The notes under the pieces: generated by a model | Databases searched by the model: none | Seen by the model: only the letters and a program-made list of their open reading frames with translations | What the model was told of the DNA's origin: nothing | Part shown: one piece after another, positions 23,601 to 36,400 of the stretch | How positions within the stretch are numbered: the first letter of the stretch is position 1 | How the letters are laid out: each line of letters starts with the position of its first letter | Assembly (NCBI RefSeq): GCF_029962835.1 | Contig: NC_080591.1 | Location: 40,617,501-40,681,500, forward strand | Reading direction: 5' to 3' | Length of the DNA stretch: 64,000 bases | Source of the DNA: Magnolia sinica | Taxonomy: Eukaryota > Streptophyta > Magnoliopsida > Magnoliales > Magnoliaceae | Made by a program: the position numbers and the translations under genes

Positions 23601-26600
23601 AACCTTTGTGAGCAAAGAGAACCCAAGATAAGAAATGGGGGATTCTGTATGATTACATCCCATGCTCTAGAATTTTCACCAGTCCTTTTTCAGCTCTACA
23701 CCGACCATCGATCTCTTACTAAGATTCACCTTTAAGCTTTCTCTGCTTCAAAACAAGAATACCCTTGAGATTCAGGACCTGATCTGAGGAAGCATCCTGC
23801 ATAACCAAAGTATGATCAGCAAATTGCAATAGAGATATGGAAAAGGTTGATACACTTACGTGATGTTGAAATGTGGAGCCACATTTGGGGGCCGCTCGAC
23901 CAGTCGAGTGCCTTGCTCGACCGGTTGAGTAGCCCACTCGACCAGTCGTGGACTGACTCGAATCAAAGTCCAGCGAGCATCAGTTTTTGGGTTCCGAAGT
24001 GCTCGACCAGTTGAGGTTACGCAGATTCGTTTTCGGATTTGATGTGGACTGCGGATTTTTGAGTCGGTTTTCGTAAAGGTGCGAAAGGGAAGTTGCCTAA
24101 ACTATAAATAGGTGTCTCTAGCTAGGGCTTTTCTAGGGTATGAAAAATAATTCTAAGGTGTGGGCAAAGGGTTTTCTGTGTACTTCCAAGAGAGAGGTTA
24201 GTATATTGCCTTGTAATCTTCGTTTTCTTCATAGTGGAAGTTTGCATCCGTGGTTTTTTATCCTTGTTGGGGTTTTTCCACGTATATCTTGTCTTGTGGT
24301 TTGTTTGGAATGCTTTGATTCTTCTTCTAGTTTATATTTATTCCTGTTTATCGTTTGTGGGTGAGACTGGAGATTAGATCTTGGTTCATGCGTTGTTAGC
24401 GTACTGCGCAACAACTGGTATTAAAGCTATTGGTTTTAGTTCTATTGGGAGCGATGACAGAAGAAGAGAAGACTAAAATTGAGAAGTTTGATAATTCAAA
24501 CTTTACCTTTTAGAAGATGCAGATGGAGGATTATTTGTATCAGAAGGACCTCTATATTCCTCTAGGAGGAAAAGAGAAGAAACCAGAAAAGATGACAGAT
24601 GATGAATGATTTTTATTGAATCGGAAGGCTCTAGGAACGATTCGACTCTCTTTGTCTAAGAGTGTCGCCTTCAATATATCCAAGGTGAAAACTATAAAAG
24701 AATTAATGGTAGCGCTAGCCACCATGTATGAAAAACCCTCAGCATCCAACAAGATTCATCTTATGAAATAGCTATTCAACATGATGTCAGATGGTGGGAG
24801 CATGACTGAACATCTAAATGAGTTCAATACAGTCACGAGTCAGTTGAAATCCGTTGGCATTATTTTTGAGGATGAGGTCAGGGTGTTATTGATCTTATCC
24901 AGTTTGTCAGATAGTTGAGATGGTTTGGTGATTGCTGTGAGCAATTCTTCAGGGTCGATAAAGCTAAAATTTGATGATGTGGCCGGTCTAATTCTTAGCG
25001 AAGAATCTAAAATAAAGGCATCAGGAGTTTCAGAGGATTCAGGGAATGCTCTAAACATTAAAGGAAGAGGAATATCGATGAACAAAGGAAGCAATAAACA
25101 TGGACGTTCTAAGTTGAAGAAGAAGTCCAAGGGACCAAAAGACAAAGACAGGTGTTGGTATTGCAGCAAGAAGGGGCACATGAAACGTGATTGCAAGGCA
25201 CTCAAGAAACAAGAAGGAATCTCTTAAGGCGGGAAGGATTCAGTGAATCTATTTGAGGAGAGTGACATAGAGGCGTTGATCTCATCTTTTAATGCGAAGA
25301 ATGAGTCTTGGGTTATAGACTCGGGTGCCTCATTTCATGCCACTTCATGTAAAGAAGTTCTGCGTGATTATGTATCATGTGACTTTGGTAGAGTCTACCT
25401 GAGTGATGATGAGTCGTGCAGTATTGTTGAAAATGAATACATTCATATAAATCAGAAAGACAGAACGACTTTGAAATTGAAGGATGTCAGACATGTACCG
25501 AGTTTGAAACATAACTTGATCTCAGTAGGGCAGTTGGCCGATACCGGTTATGTGACGATATTTATAAGTGATTCCTGAAAAATCACAAAAGGTACCTTGG
25601 TGATATCTCGAGGTAAGAAGGAATGTACCTTATATGTGGCTTCAGGATCGTATAGTTCACTCGCAGTTGCATCAACTGGAGTGAATGGGCAGTTATGACA
25701 TCAGAGGTTGGGACATATGAGTGAGAGAGGGATGAAAGTACTATTGTCAAAAGGGAAGCTACCGGGGCTGAAGTCTATTGACTTGGAATTCTGCAAGGAC
25801 TGCGTGTATGACAAGTAGAAGATGGTAAGCTTCAAGAAAACAGGACGCGCTCTAAAGACACATCTGTTGGAGCTTGTACACACTGATGTGTGGGGACTGA
25901 CACAGGTATTATTTCTTGTTGGCTCATGTTATTTTATTTTTTTTATTGATGATGCTAGTAGAAAACTGTGGGTCTATTTCTTAAAGCACAAATCTGATGT
26001 ATTTGATGTATTTAAGAAGTTGAAAGTAATGGTAGAAAACGAGATAGGTAAGACAGTAAAATGTCTCAGATCTGATAATGAAGGAGAGTACTGTGATAAG
26101 AGATTTGAGGAGTATTGTGCAGCAAATGAAATCAAACATCAGAAAATGATTCCAAGGACACCACAGCAGAATGGTGCGGCTGAGCACATTAACAGGACCA
26201 TCCTTGAGTGCGTCAGGAGCATGAGGTTACATACAGGGTTGCCCAAGACCTTTTGGGCAGATGCTGTGAATACTGTAGCATATCTCACCAATAGAAGTCC
26301 CTCAGCACCATTGGATGGTGGGTTACCAGAAGAAACGTGGACTGGGAAAGAAGTGAACCTTACATATCTCAGAGTGTTCGGTTGCACTTCATATATTCAT
26401 ATTAATGTATAGCATAGAAACAATCTAAATGCGAAGTCCAGGAGGTGCACGTTTATAGGCGATGGGCAGCATGATTTTAGCCACAGGTTTTGGGATGTAG
26501 AAAATAGGAAAATCATCAGAAGTAAGGACGAAGTCTTCAATGAAAAAGTGATGCATAAAGACAATGTGCAGGAAAATAAGGCCGAGGAAAAGGAATTCGT

Positions 26601-29600
26601 AGAGTTGGAAGAGTTACCGGATACGGGTGTTACAGCACCACAGGATGATCATGCATAGGAGCATTCTGAGGTAGAGCCACAGACACCGATTGTGAGAAAG
26701 TCTACTCGAGAGAAAAGACCCACGGTCCAATACTCACCCTCCTTACATTATCTACTACTGACAGATAATAGTGAACCAAAGTGTTTTGAAGAGGTATTAC
26801 AGTTGGATACATGAGTTAAGTGGGAGCAGGCCATGGATGATGAGATGGACTCTCTTGAGTCTAATCGTACATGGGAGCTAGTCACTCTACCCAAGGGTAA
26901 GAAAGCTCTTCATAACAAGTGGGTTTACAGACTGAAGGAGGAGCATGATGGTTTGAAATGGTACAAGGCTAGACTAGTTGTGAAAGGGTTTCAACAAAAG
27001 GTAGGTATTGATTTCACTGAAATATGTTCACCTTTGGTGAAAATGTCTATGATTCGCATAGTCTTGAGTATAGTGGCTACAGAGGACTTACATTTAGAGC
27101 AGCTAGATGTTAAGATAGCCTTTCTTCTTGGGGACCTTGAAGAAGATATATATATATATATACATCAGCCGACAGGATATGTGGCACAAGGAAATGAGTA
27201 CAAGGTGTGCAGACTGAAGAAGAGTCTATATGGCCTGAAGCAGGCCCCGAGACAGTAGTACAAGAAGTTCGATAGTTTCATGTCGGGAAACGGTTACAAG
27301 AGATGTTATGCGGACCACTGTTGTTATTTGAAGAAGTTTGATATGTCGTATATCATCCTTCTTCAGTACGTCAATGATATGCTTGTTGCTGGTTCAAGCA
27401 TGAAGGACATCTCAAATCTCAAAAGACAACTGTCTAGAGAATTTGTTATGAAGGATTTAGGAGCTGCAAAATAAATCCTACGCATGAGGATAAAGCGTGA
27501 CAGGGAAACCATGGTTTTGCCACAAGCAGCGTACATAGCCAAGGTACTTGATCGATTCAATATGGGAGGTGCTAAGCCAGTTAGCACTCCATTAGCCAAC
27601 CACTTCAAGCTTTTTAAGGAGTAATGTGCAAAGATACAGGCGAAACGGGACTACATGGCTAAAGTCCTATACGTGTCAGCTATAGGGAGTCTCATGTATA
27701 CTATGGTGAGCACGAGGCCAGACATTGCTCAAGCAGTGGGAGTTGTTAGTAGTTCATGAAAAATTCTGGGAAGGAACATTGGGAAGCTGTGAAGTGGATC
27801 CTCAGATACCTAGTAGGTACAGTGGATATAAGTTGTGCTATGGTAGATCAAAAATCAAGCTACAAGGATATGTAGATTCAGATTTAACAGGAGATATCGA
27901 CAGCAGAAGAAGCACTACAGGTTATGTCTTTACTCTAGGTAGTGCTGCAGTCAGTTGGGTCTCTCAGTTACAGAAGATAGTATCTATCAGTACGACGGAA
28001 GCAGAATATGTTGTAGCTATAGAAGCGTGAAGGAGATGGTGTGGATGCAAGGTTTCATGGAAGAGTTGGGTAAGAAGTAAGCAGATTGCAAGCTGTACAG
28101 TGATAGTCATAGTGCAATACACTTGGCTAAGAATTCAGCCTTTCATTTAAGGACTAAGCATATTGTCATTAGATATCACTTCATATTTTCGTTACTGGAA
28201 GATGGATCGATTGCTCTGGAGAAGATTCATACAAGTGAGAATCCTACGGATATGCTGACCAGGGCAGTCATATAGGAGAAGCTGAAGCTCTATTCAGCTT
28301 TGATTGGTCTTCAGGCTTGAAGATGGGGAGGTGGTGCATTCCGGATGTAGAAGACGAAAGTTTATGGCGATGTGTCTCCAAGTGGGAGACTGTTGAGATG
28401 TGGAGCCACATTTGGGGGCCGCTCGACCAGTCGTGGACTGACTTGACTCAAAGTCCAGTAAGCATCAGTTTTTTGGTTCTGATGTGCTCGACCGGTTGTG
28501 GCCATGCACGACCGGTCGAATGGGTCAGCCAGCCGAGGTTATGCAGATTCATTTTTGGATTTAATGCAGACTGCGAATTTTTGAGGCGATTTTCGCAGAT
28601 GTGCAAAGGGAAGTTGCCTAAACTATAAATAGGTGTCTTTTTCTAGGGTATGAGAAATAATTCTAAGGTGTGGGCAAATGATTTTCTATGTACTTATATT
28701 GCCTTGTAATCTTCATTTTTCTTTATAGTGGAAGTTTGCATCCATGGTTTTTTACCCTTGTTGGGGTTTTTCCACGTATATCTTGTCTTGTGGTTTATTT
28801 GAAATGCTTTGATTCATCTTCTAGTTTATATTTCTTCCTGTTTATCGTTTGTGGGTGAGACCAGAGATTGGATCTCAATTCACTGTGTTGTTGGCGTGCT
28901 GCGCAACACGTGAAACCCATTGAGGATAACACACTCCTCTGCCTTGAGGAACATCTTGCTAAGGGCTTCTGCAATGAATAGAGAGAAACAAGGATAGAGG
29001 ATCCCCTTGCCTTAAATACCGTTGAACTAGAAAAGAATCTGACCAAAGAACCATTTAAAAGAATCAAGAATGATGTCGATGACACACATTCATTAATCTA
29101 GCCACATCATTCTTGAGATCCATAGGCTCATCATGCATATTAGGAAGTCCACTCAACATGATCATATGCTTATTCCATGTCAACTTTGCAACCTCCTGCC
29201 AACACTATCTTCCTCAAATGAATGCATTCATTGGACATGAGAATCCCATTGGATTTGTCCTTCTTTAATAAAAGAACCTTGGAATAGGGAGATTAGTTTT
29301 GATGTTATACGCTTCATGTGGCAAGTGAGCACTTCAGCGACGATTTTATAGATACTTCCAATGAGGCTAATTGGCCTAAAATCTATTGACTTCCCGAATT
29401 CTTAAGGGAAAGGCAGGTGAAGGAAGCACATATGCTTTGTCTCTCCCCATCAGTGTTAAATGTTTATATGATATCAGTCAATATTGTTGATATCACATAG
29501 CACCAATGGTCTAATACAAAACATAGGGTTTACAGCAACAAATTCCATGTATCAATGAAAATATTGCCAGGGTTCCCTTGATAAACTTATGTTGTATTTT

Positions 29601-30327
29601 GTGTTGACCAACTACCATGCACATGTTGGTTCTCCATTCCCATTGCGTATGACGAGCGGCTGAATATCATTCCTAATATCTGCCTATTGTGTATAAGGAG
29701 CGCGGAATCAGTTTCACCTCTTTGTGCACTGTCCATTCATGCAGAAAGTAGGGAAGAACGTCCTAAGGTCCTTAAATTTGTCCTAGTCTATGCTAGCTTC
29801 AATTAGAGAGCTATTTATGGCCTGGCATAGTGTGGACCTAGGGAAGCAGTCTATGGCAACTTGAAGGCTGTCTGTTGGCTTTTCTTTGGACATTATGAGG
29901 AGAGAGGAACGAGAGTTGCTTTTGAAATGAGAGCAGCATGTTTTTTTTTTCTCTAAAAGGTGAGTACACACATTCTTACACCCCCCACACACCACATGGG
30001 TTCTCGAACCCCTGACCTCAAGGTAGGAACACAGTTTCTACCACTGAGTCATGAGTAGAGACCCAAATGAGAGCAGCATGTTGGAGACGGATTGTAAGAA
30101 CGTGATTATATGTTGTAGAGTGGGCTTCATGCACTACAACAAAAATGGGTAAAACCGGCACTTTGGGTGCACCATGCAGCGGCGCTATTTAAGAGCGGGC
30201 CCACGGATGTTTCTATATAAGAATAAAAACAACAGGCGATTTCCATTTCGCTCCCGACTCTCTCTCTCTCTCCCGACGACTCTCTCTCTCCCTCTCCCGA
30301 CTCTCTCTCTCTCTCTACCTCTTCCGA

Positions 30328-30369
<42 letters not shown>

Positions 30370-33300
30370 GACTCTCAGCTTCTTCCTACCCCCGACTCTC
30401 TCTCTCTCGCGCGACTCTCAGCTTCTGCCTACCCCCGACTCTCTCTCTCTCTCGCGCGCGAGCTGCCATTAATTTCAGGGCTTAGATGAAGATCTGAAAC
30501 AGGTAAGAGTCTAGATTTCATCAATTTCAACCTTAGTGATTTCTTAATTAGGGATTTACAATGTTGAAACCCTAATTAGGGATTTACTATGTTGAAACCC
30601 TAATTAGGGATTTTCTATGTGGAAACCCTAATTCAATGTTGAAACCCTAATTAGGGATTTTTCTATGTTGTTTGATGCGAATACATAGAAACGATTTGTT
30701 GTGTGATACAGTTCTGATTTGTTCGATACTTCGATTTGCAATTTTTCGATCTGAATTCTGTTGGATTTCGTGACGGGTGGAGTGTTTTCTGCACTCGATT
30801 ATGTAGTCAGAATTTTCAGGTGTCTATTTATTTATTTTATTTTTATAAATACTCGGTTTAGATTTCCGTTATTTCTGCTGTGTTTGATTCCGATCCGATT
30901 AGGTTCTTATCTGATGCTTCGAGGATTTCAGGGAAGAGTTATCAGTTTGAATTCTACTGGTTTTTTCATTTGGGACTTTATGCTTTGGATTTTGCCATGG
31001 AAGGTGGCAGTGATCCGGAAGGGAGTCAGTTTTTGAGGTTTCTCTTTTCTCCATTTTCAATTTTTTTTTTTTTTTTTCATTTGAGAATGTTGAATTGTGT
31101 CAATCTCTATGGAAAGAACCGCAGTTTTAGATTTTGAAGTTGTCAGTTATTGGAAAGATCCTTAACCACTCAACAGGGCTGTGTCTGTGAAGAATTATGT
31201 ATATATCGGTCTGGTGTTTCAGCTGAACATCTATTGTCCCATTGATGTGAGCGGCTCTAGTCTGCCATCTGTTTCTTGGGTCGATTGACATATTGGTTGA
31301 AAAGAGGTTCCTTTCATCTTTGGTGGTTAGAGCTGATTGGTTTGTGTTAAACAGGATACCCACTGTATTTTTGGATTCCTGTTTTTTGTTTACTATTTTG
31401 AGTTTCTGTTATATTCTCTTAGCTTTCGGGCATAATATTCTCCTGTTCTGATTTCTTTCTCATGAAATCTAGGCGAATTCTTCCTTCAAATTATCTCTGC
31501 AGATGATCACTTCTTGCTTAATTGCATCTCTCCATAAAATTCATTATATGTAAAAACAAAAAGTAAAGAAGAAGAAGAGATTTTGGTGTTCTGACATGTA
31601 TTACATCCTAATTCATCCAGTCTGTATGCGGGACCCATGGTTCAGTGATCCAGACCGTTGATCTAATGTGCCCCACCCTTCAAGAGTATTCCTGATTGGG
31701 GCAAACCCCTACCCTTCAATCATTGGCCTTTTTTTTAGACTGTTGCTGCATTTTTTCCCTTAACCATCTATTTGTGGGCTGCTGATTGGAAGAGTATAGT
31801 CTTCCAGTTGGATACTTTTGGAGCATCCCCTTCATTGGTGGACCCATCAGATCGGTGCTCCAAATCAGTGAAGCAGGGCCTGCTTGCATATATTAGGTTA
31901 TATATTGCATAATAGGTGCCTTAGATTATATGAATTGTTCGCCTCATTTTATGCCCTTATGGTTAACATTCGTTATTATTAGTCATAACAACTGTCTCTG
32001 CAGGCCCAAAAGATCCTATTACTTATGATTGCTAAATGAGCAACAATTGTTGTCTCTGTAGACCTAAAAGATCCTATTTTTTGTTTTGGTTTTTCTCTTT
32101 TCTTATCAAAGGGAAGGTTTAGCTGTAGAAGAGGACAGTGGAAATTGCTGATTTTTTTTTTTATTATTTTTTTTAAATTTTTTTAAAATCTGATTTTGTT
32201 ATGTGTTAGGCTTGTGACTGTTCCTGAGAAATGGGGTCCTTTGTTTGTTTGGATCTTTGTTGTCGATTAGGTTTATGAGTACAGCAGAGTTTCTATATAT
32301 ATGAGTTCGAAAAGCCTCTAATCAGTTGAATTTCAGTGAGTTATTCCTAATGTAAGTGTGAAATTTGAATAATTTCCTTTAATTCATGAATCGGGATTGG
32401 ATTGGAATTGTATGGCAGTGATGTATGTCTCTGGTTTCTTTTTATTTAAGTTTAGGTCGTGGTGATTATTAATTTCCATTTTGGCATGAGAAGGGTGACT
32501 GAGCTAAATTTATACAAGTTTATGTGAGAGAACAGTGATATCAAAAGCTGAGTATTCTTATATGGATGTGATTTGCTAAAGACTATCTATCAACAAATAA
32601 ATATCAATTTTCTGTATTATGAACGGTTTCGTACAAATAATGTTATGGTTTCAGTTCAATAGGCTTGCTATTGTTTTTACTGCAACTACATCATTTGGTT
32701 GGTAAGAAAATTATAGTCCAGTAATTGTGATTAGTGCATCATAGAGGACTCAAATCTGCTTTTTTATGTTATTTTTCCTTAGGTGCTTGACAAACAGGAT
32801 TGTGAAACTGTGCATATCCTAGCCAAGTGGCACAAGGCTTAGCAACTGCAACAGTTCTTGCCACTGCAGCAGTGAATGGATTGGCATTAATCATGTATTT
32901 TATTTTATGTGAGAGCAAAGATTTTCTTAGGTTCTTGCACCGGATAGGTGCAGCTGCAGGAAGGAGTTGGAATGTTATAACATAGCATTGGCCATTGTTT
33001 GTCTAGGTTGTGTGAAACTGAGATTGTGAATTAGTCAGCATGGCTCCTGGGACTGGGAGTAGCATTTGCAAGGAAGTCCTTGAATCTCAAGCTGCAGATC
33101 ATGAATTATCCATTGCAAGTGATGAATTGGAAAAATTCCAGCTAACTAAGCCTACTATTGCTCCTAGCATTAAAGGAGGTGTATCTTCCACTAATGGTGT
33201 GAATGAGCTTCTTAAGTGCTTCACTCGTATAATCGCCTTTTAGAACATTACTGTTAATACATTTGTGAGTATTTTCTCTACTAGCACAAATTCAGTTTAG

Positions 33301-33374
33301 TTATCATCTAGTGCATGCACATATTTTTTTTATAATCATTTTAGTGTATACAACCTGGCTTCTTGTATACAAAA

Positions 33375-33410
<36 letters not shown>

Positions 33411-36400
33411 CAACAGTTTACTGCGCCAGTTGCATTGTTCAGTTTGCTGATTCAGTTTCTAACAGTTTACTGCGCCATTTGCACACGAGCCATGTCCACT
33501 AGTGCTGGGTGACAGTTGCATTGCCTTAGCATGTAAGCATTGGCTTTCTTTTGTGTTGCTTATTGTTTTTGTAACTTAATATCCAATTGTAATTTTGGAA
33601 TGATAACAATCTATAATTTGTAGCTGAATTGGGCTTTCTTTGGAATTTTGATTTCATTTGGAATTTTAATTTCATTGTTGTATTTTTCATTCAGATGAGT
33701 TTGTAGGTCCCACATGTAAAGTATTATACATATCCATGGATGTGCTATATTTTTCATTATTGAATAATTCAGATGGGGATCTGCCAAGCTTCAGCATGGA
33801 TCTGCCATATATTTTTCAGTATAAATTTGTATAGCTTTTATAAATGTTGTACTCTTGTCATTATTCAATAATTCAGATGAGGATCTCCCTTCCAGTACAA
33901 CTTAAGTTGTTTTTCTCCTTTGCAGGTCTTTGCATCCGTTCAGGCAGAACAAACCAGTTAATCTCCTCATATTGCAGATTGCAAATGATGATCCATGGAA
34001 ACAACAATAAGTCAGGCCTCCATGAACTGAATACTTATTCTCCCATTTTCCAAGTTACTTCAAATTAAAAGAAAGAAAGAAAAGAAGATGCTTTTCCATT
34101 GCATGAATGCTTAAATTATCATCCAATCACTGTCTTACTTGGCTTCCTCTTCAATGAAGGTTCTGACATGAGTCTTGGACTTCTGTTTATCTGAATGCAG
34201 TAAACAGAAAATACATGAGTCTTGGACTTCTGTTTATCTGAATGAGTCTTGGACTAATGAAAATTTATTCTTTCAATGTGTTTCATTCTTTAATTTTCAT
34301 TTTATAGTCCATTTGGTTGGTTATTTGTTCCAATGCAAACCAGTAATATGCAGAATTCCACTTGTCATTTTGTTTTTTGCAGATGCCAAAGTGCTTCATT
34401 GTTGTATGAATCATCAAGTATCCAGTGCTAGATACTAATATCTTAGTTATGTCGGTACGTAAGGCACATATGTATGAGATCCAAACCGTTCATCTTTTAT
34501 ACCTGTGGATACTCCATATGTCCAAAATCATAAAATCCAAATGATCCAGAGCCAAGCCACTATTTTATAGGCTTTTCTTTTTTTGCTTTTTTTGTTGAAT
34601 GTGAGTTCTTTATGAATTGTTCCTATTCTAAGCCCATGGATGACCTGTTTCCTAAAAGTTTTTCCAACCACATGATTTAGGGACAGCTTAGATAGAAATT
34701 TCAGTAAAAAGTAATGTGAAAATGTGCTGGGCTTTGCAATGCTAGCTTGGCTCCTCCTTTTTAAAATGCAGATTTTGTAGATTTCTAAAATCACGCCCTA
34801 CTTTATCTGATTGGTAACCTTCAAACAGATAGTGAAAAGGAATATTTTGCACCTAATTCAATGAGAGAATATTACTAGAACCTACCATTTTCTGTAGTGA
34901 AATTCCAACAAATATACATTCTAGGATCTTTTTTCTGTCATGTTTTATATTACATTCTTCAACTCAAGTTATGTGCCATGCAATTTTGATTGGATTAAAG
35001 CATGGAATCCAGTTGATCAGCCAAGCATAAGGAAAAGAATCCTAAAATGGGTTTTTGGAAAAATTGAAATCAGAGATTCACTAGCTAAAAATAAGTAAAA
35101 TTAACTGAATTTCTAGAGTTTAAAAAGGTATACAAAAAATTAAACAATATTTTTGTGAATTCAAATTCCTCCTATTTGAAGTAACCTTGGATTCAAGTAT
35201 GGCTTAAACTGAAATTCCTTCAATGCAAAAGAAAAGAAGAAGAAATAAGAAGAAGAAGAAACTTTCTCTACATTCTACATTTCATTTTTCTGATATTCAG
35301 TTGTAGTAAACTGAAATTCCTGCAGATTTGTATACTTGATGCAAGGATCAGGCAGAACCTTGCTGCCATGCAGCAGTTGGAACATGAGCTTGGGGCCATG
35401 TCTTCCTTTGATTATAGGCAAGTTTTTATCAACTCAATTTTTCACTTTTTCATTGGTTTGTCTGGAGATTCAGTTTTTGAACCTTGTTTCTTTATCTATG
35501 CGAAGAAAGGCGTGGGTTTTCATTTACCCCAACAATATATGAGGTAATGCTTTGATATTTTGGAATGGTTTCCTTTGATTTTATTTTTTTTTTAAATATT
35601 ATAGTGTAATTAAATTGAGAGTTGTTGTAGATGCCAATAGATTCTCAACTTTCTATATCTGTTCCTTTACTTCTATTATTGTGATCATTATGTAGAAGAT
35701 TCTTGCTTAGATTCTCAACACATCTTAGATACCATCCACTTTCATCCATGTCACCTAAAGCAGATCATAGAATTGTAATTAATGAACCAGATTCACCACT
35801 GATATTGGTCACGTGTACACTTGAATGTCACCAGTGAAGGGTGCATATGGATGGACGGGTGTGGATAAAACACATGCGTCAATGTAGGGCCAATAGATGT
35901 AATGGAATTCAAGTTGCAACATTTGTTGCCTTGATAGTTTTTGACTTTTTAAGGATAGGATCAAATGATTGATTATTTTCCATGCTTCAATTTGTTGAAT
36001 ACTACTTTTTGACTCTTTTTTTTTTTTTTTTAAATTTCTTCTTGTGTAGGATTTTAATCAATTGTGCCTGAATTTAGGCCTACAAGCACTTCAGCCTTTT
36101 GATGCCACTCGTGCTATGGGTAGACCATATAGAGGATTTGTTTTTATTTATTTATTCGAGACCATTTTTAATTTATTGTAATAAATGTTATATTTTTTTA
36201 TTATAAAGTAATATAAATTTTATTTAATATTCAGTTTTAATTGTATTGTATCATTTTTTATGTTTCAAATATTAAAAAAATGCAGGGTTTTCAATTGAAT
36301 TATATATATTAAAAAATATTATTGGCTTACTGGAGCATTTCAAATCTATTCAAAGACTTTTACCGGCGCTTTCTAAATCTATGACGGCGCTTCTCTAATA

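Larger units (their letters stand above)
23864..28908 (+). mobile_element. Complete Copia LTR retrotransposon inserted in a LINE
   Basis: LTRs at 23864-24413 and 28391-28908 both begin TGTTGA.ATGTGGAGCCACAT and end CTGCGCAACA. The flanking 5-bp duplication CGTGA (23859-23863 and 28909-28913) marks the insertion. A diverged initiator-methionine primer site (TGGTATTAAAGC) follows the left LTR and a purine tract (AAGTGGGAGAC) precedes the right one. The 5045-bp element carries gag, protease, integrase, RT and RNase H in Copia order, with stops. The LTRs differ by several indels, so the insertion is not recent. Confidence 0.93.

Noticed and set aside
30174..30485. 103-residue ORF of Leu/Ser/Pro repeats
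   Set aside because: Translation of a (CT)n tract in a leader; not a protein-coding signal.
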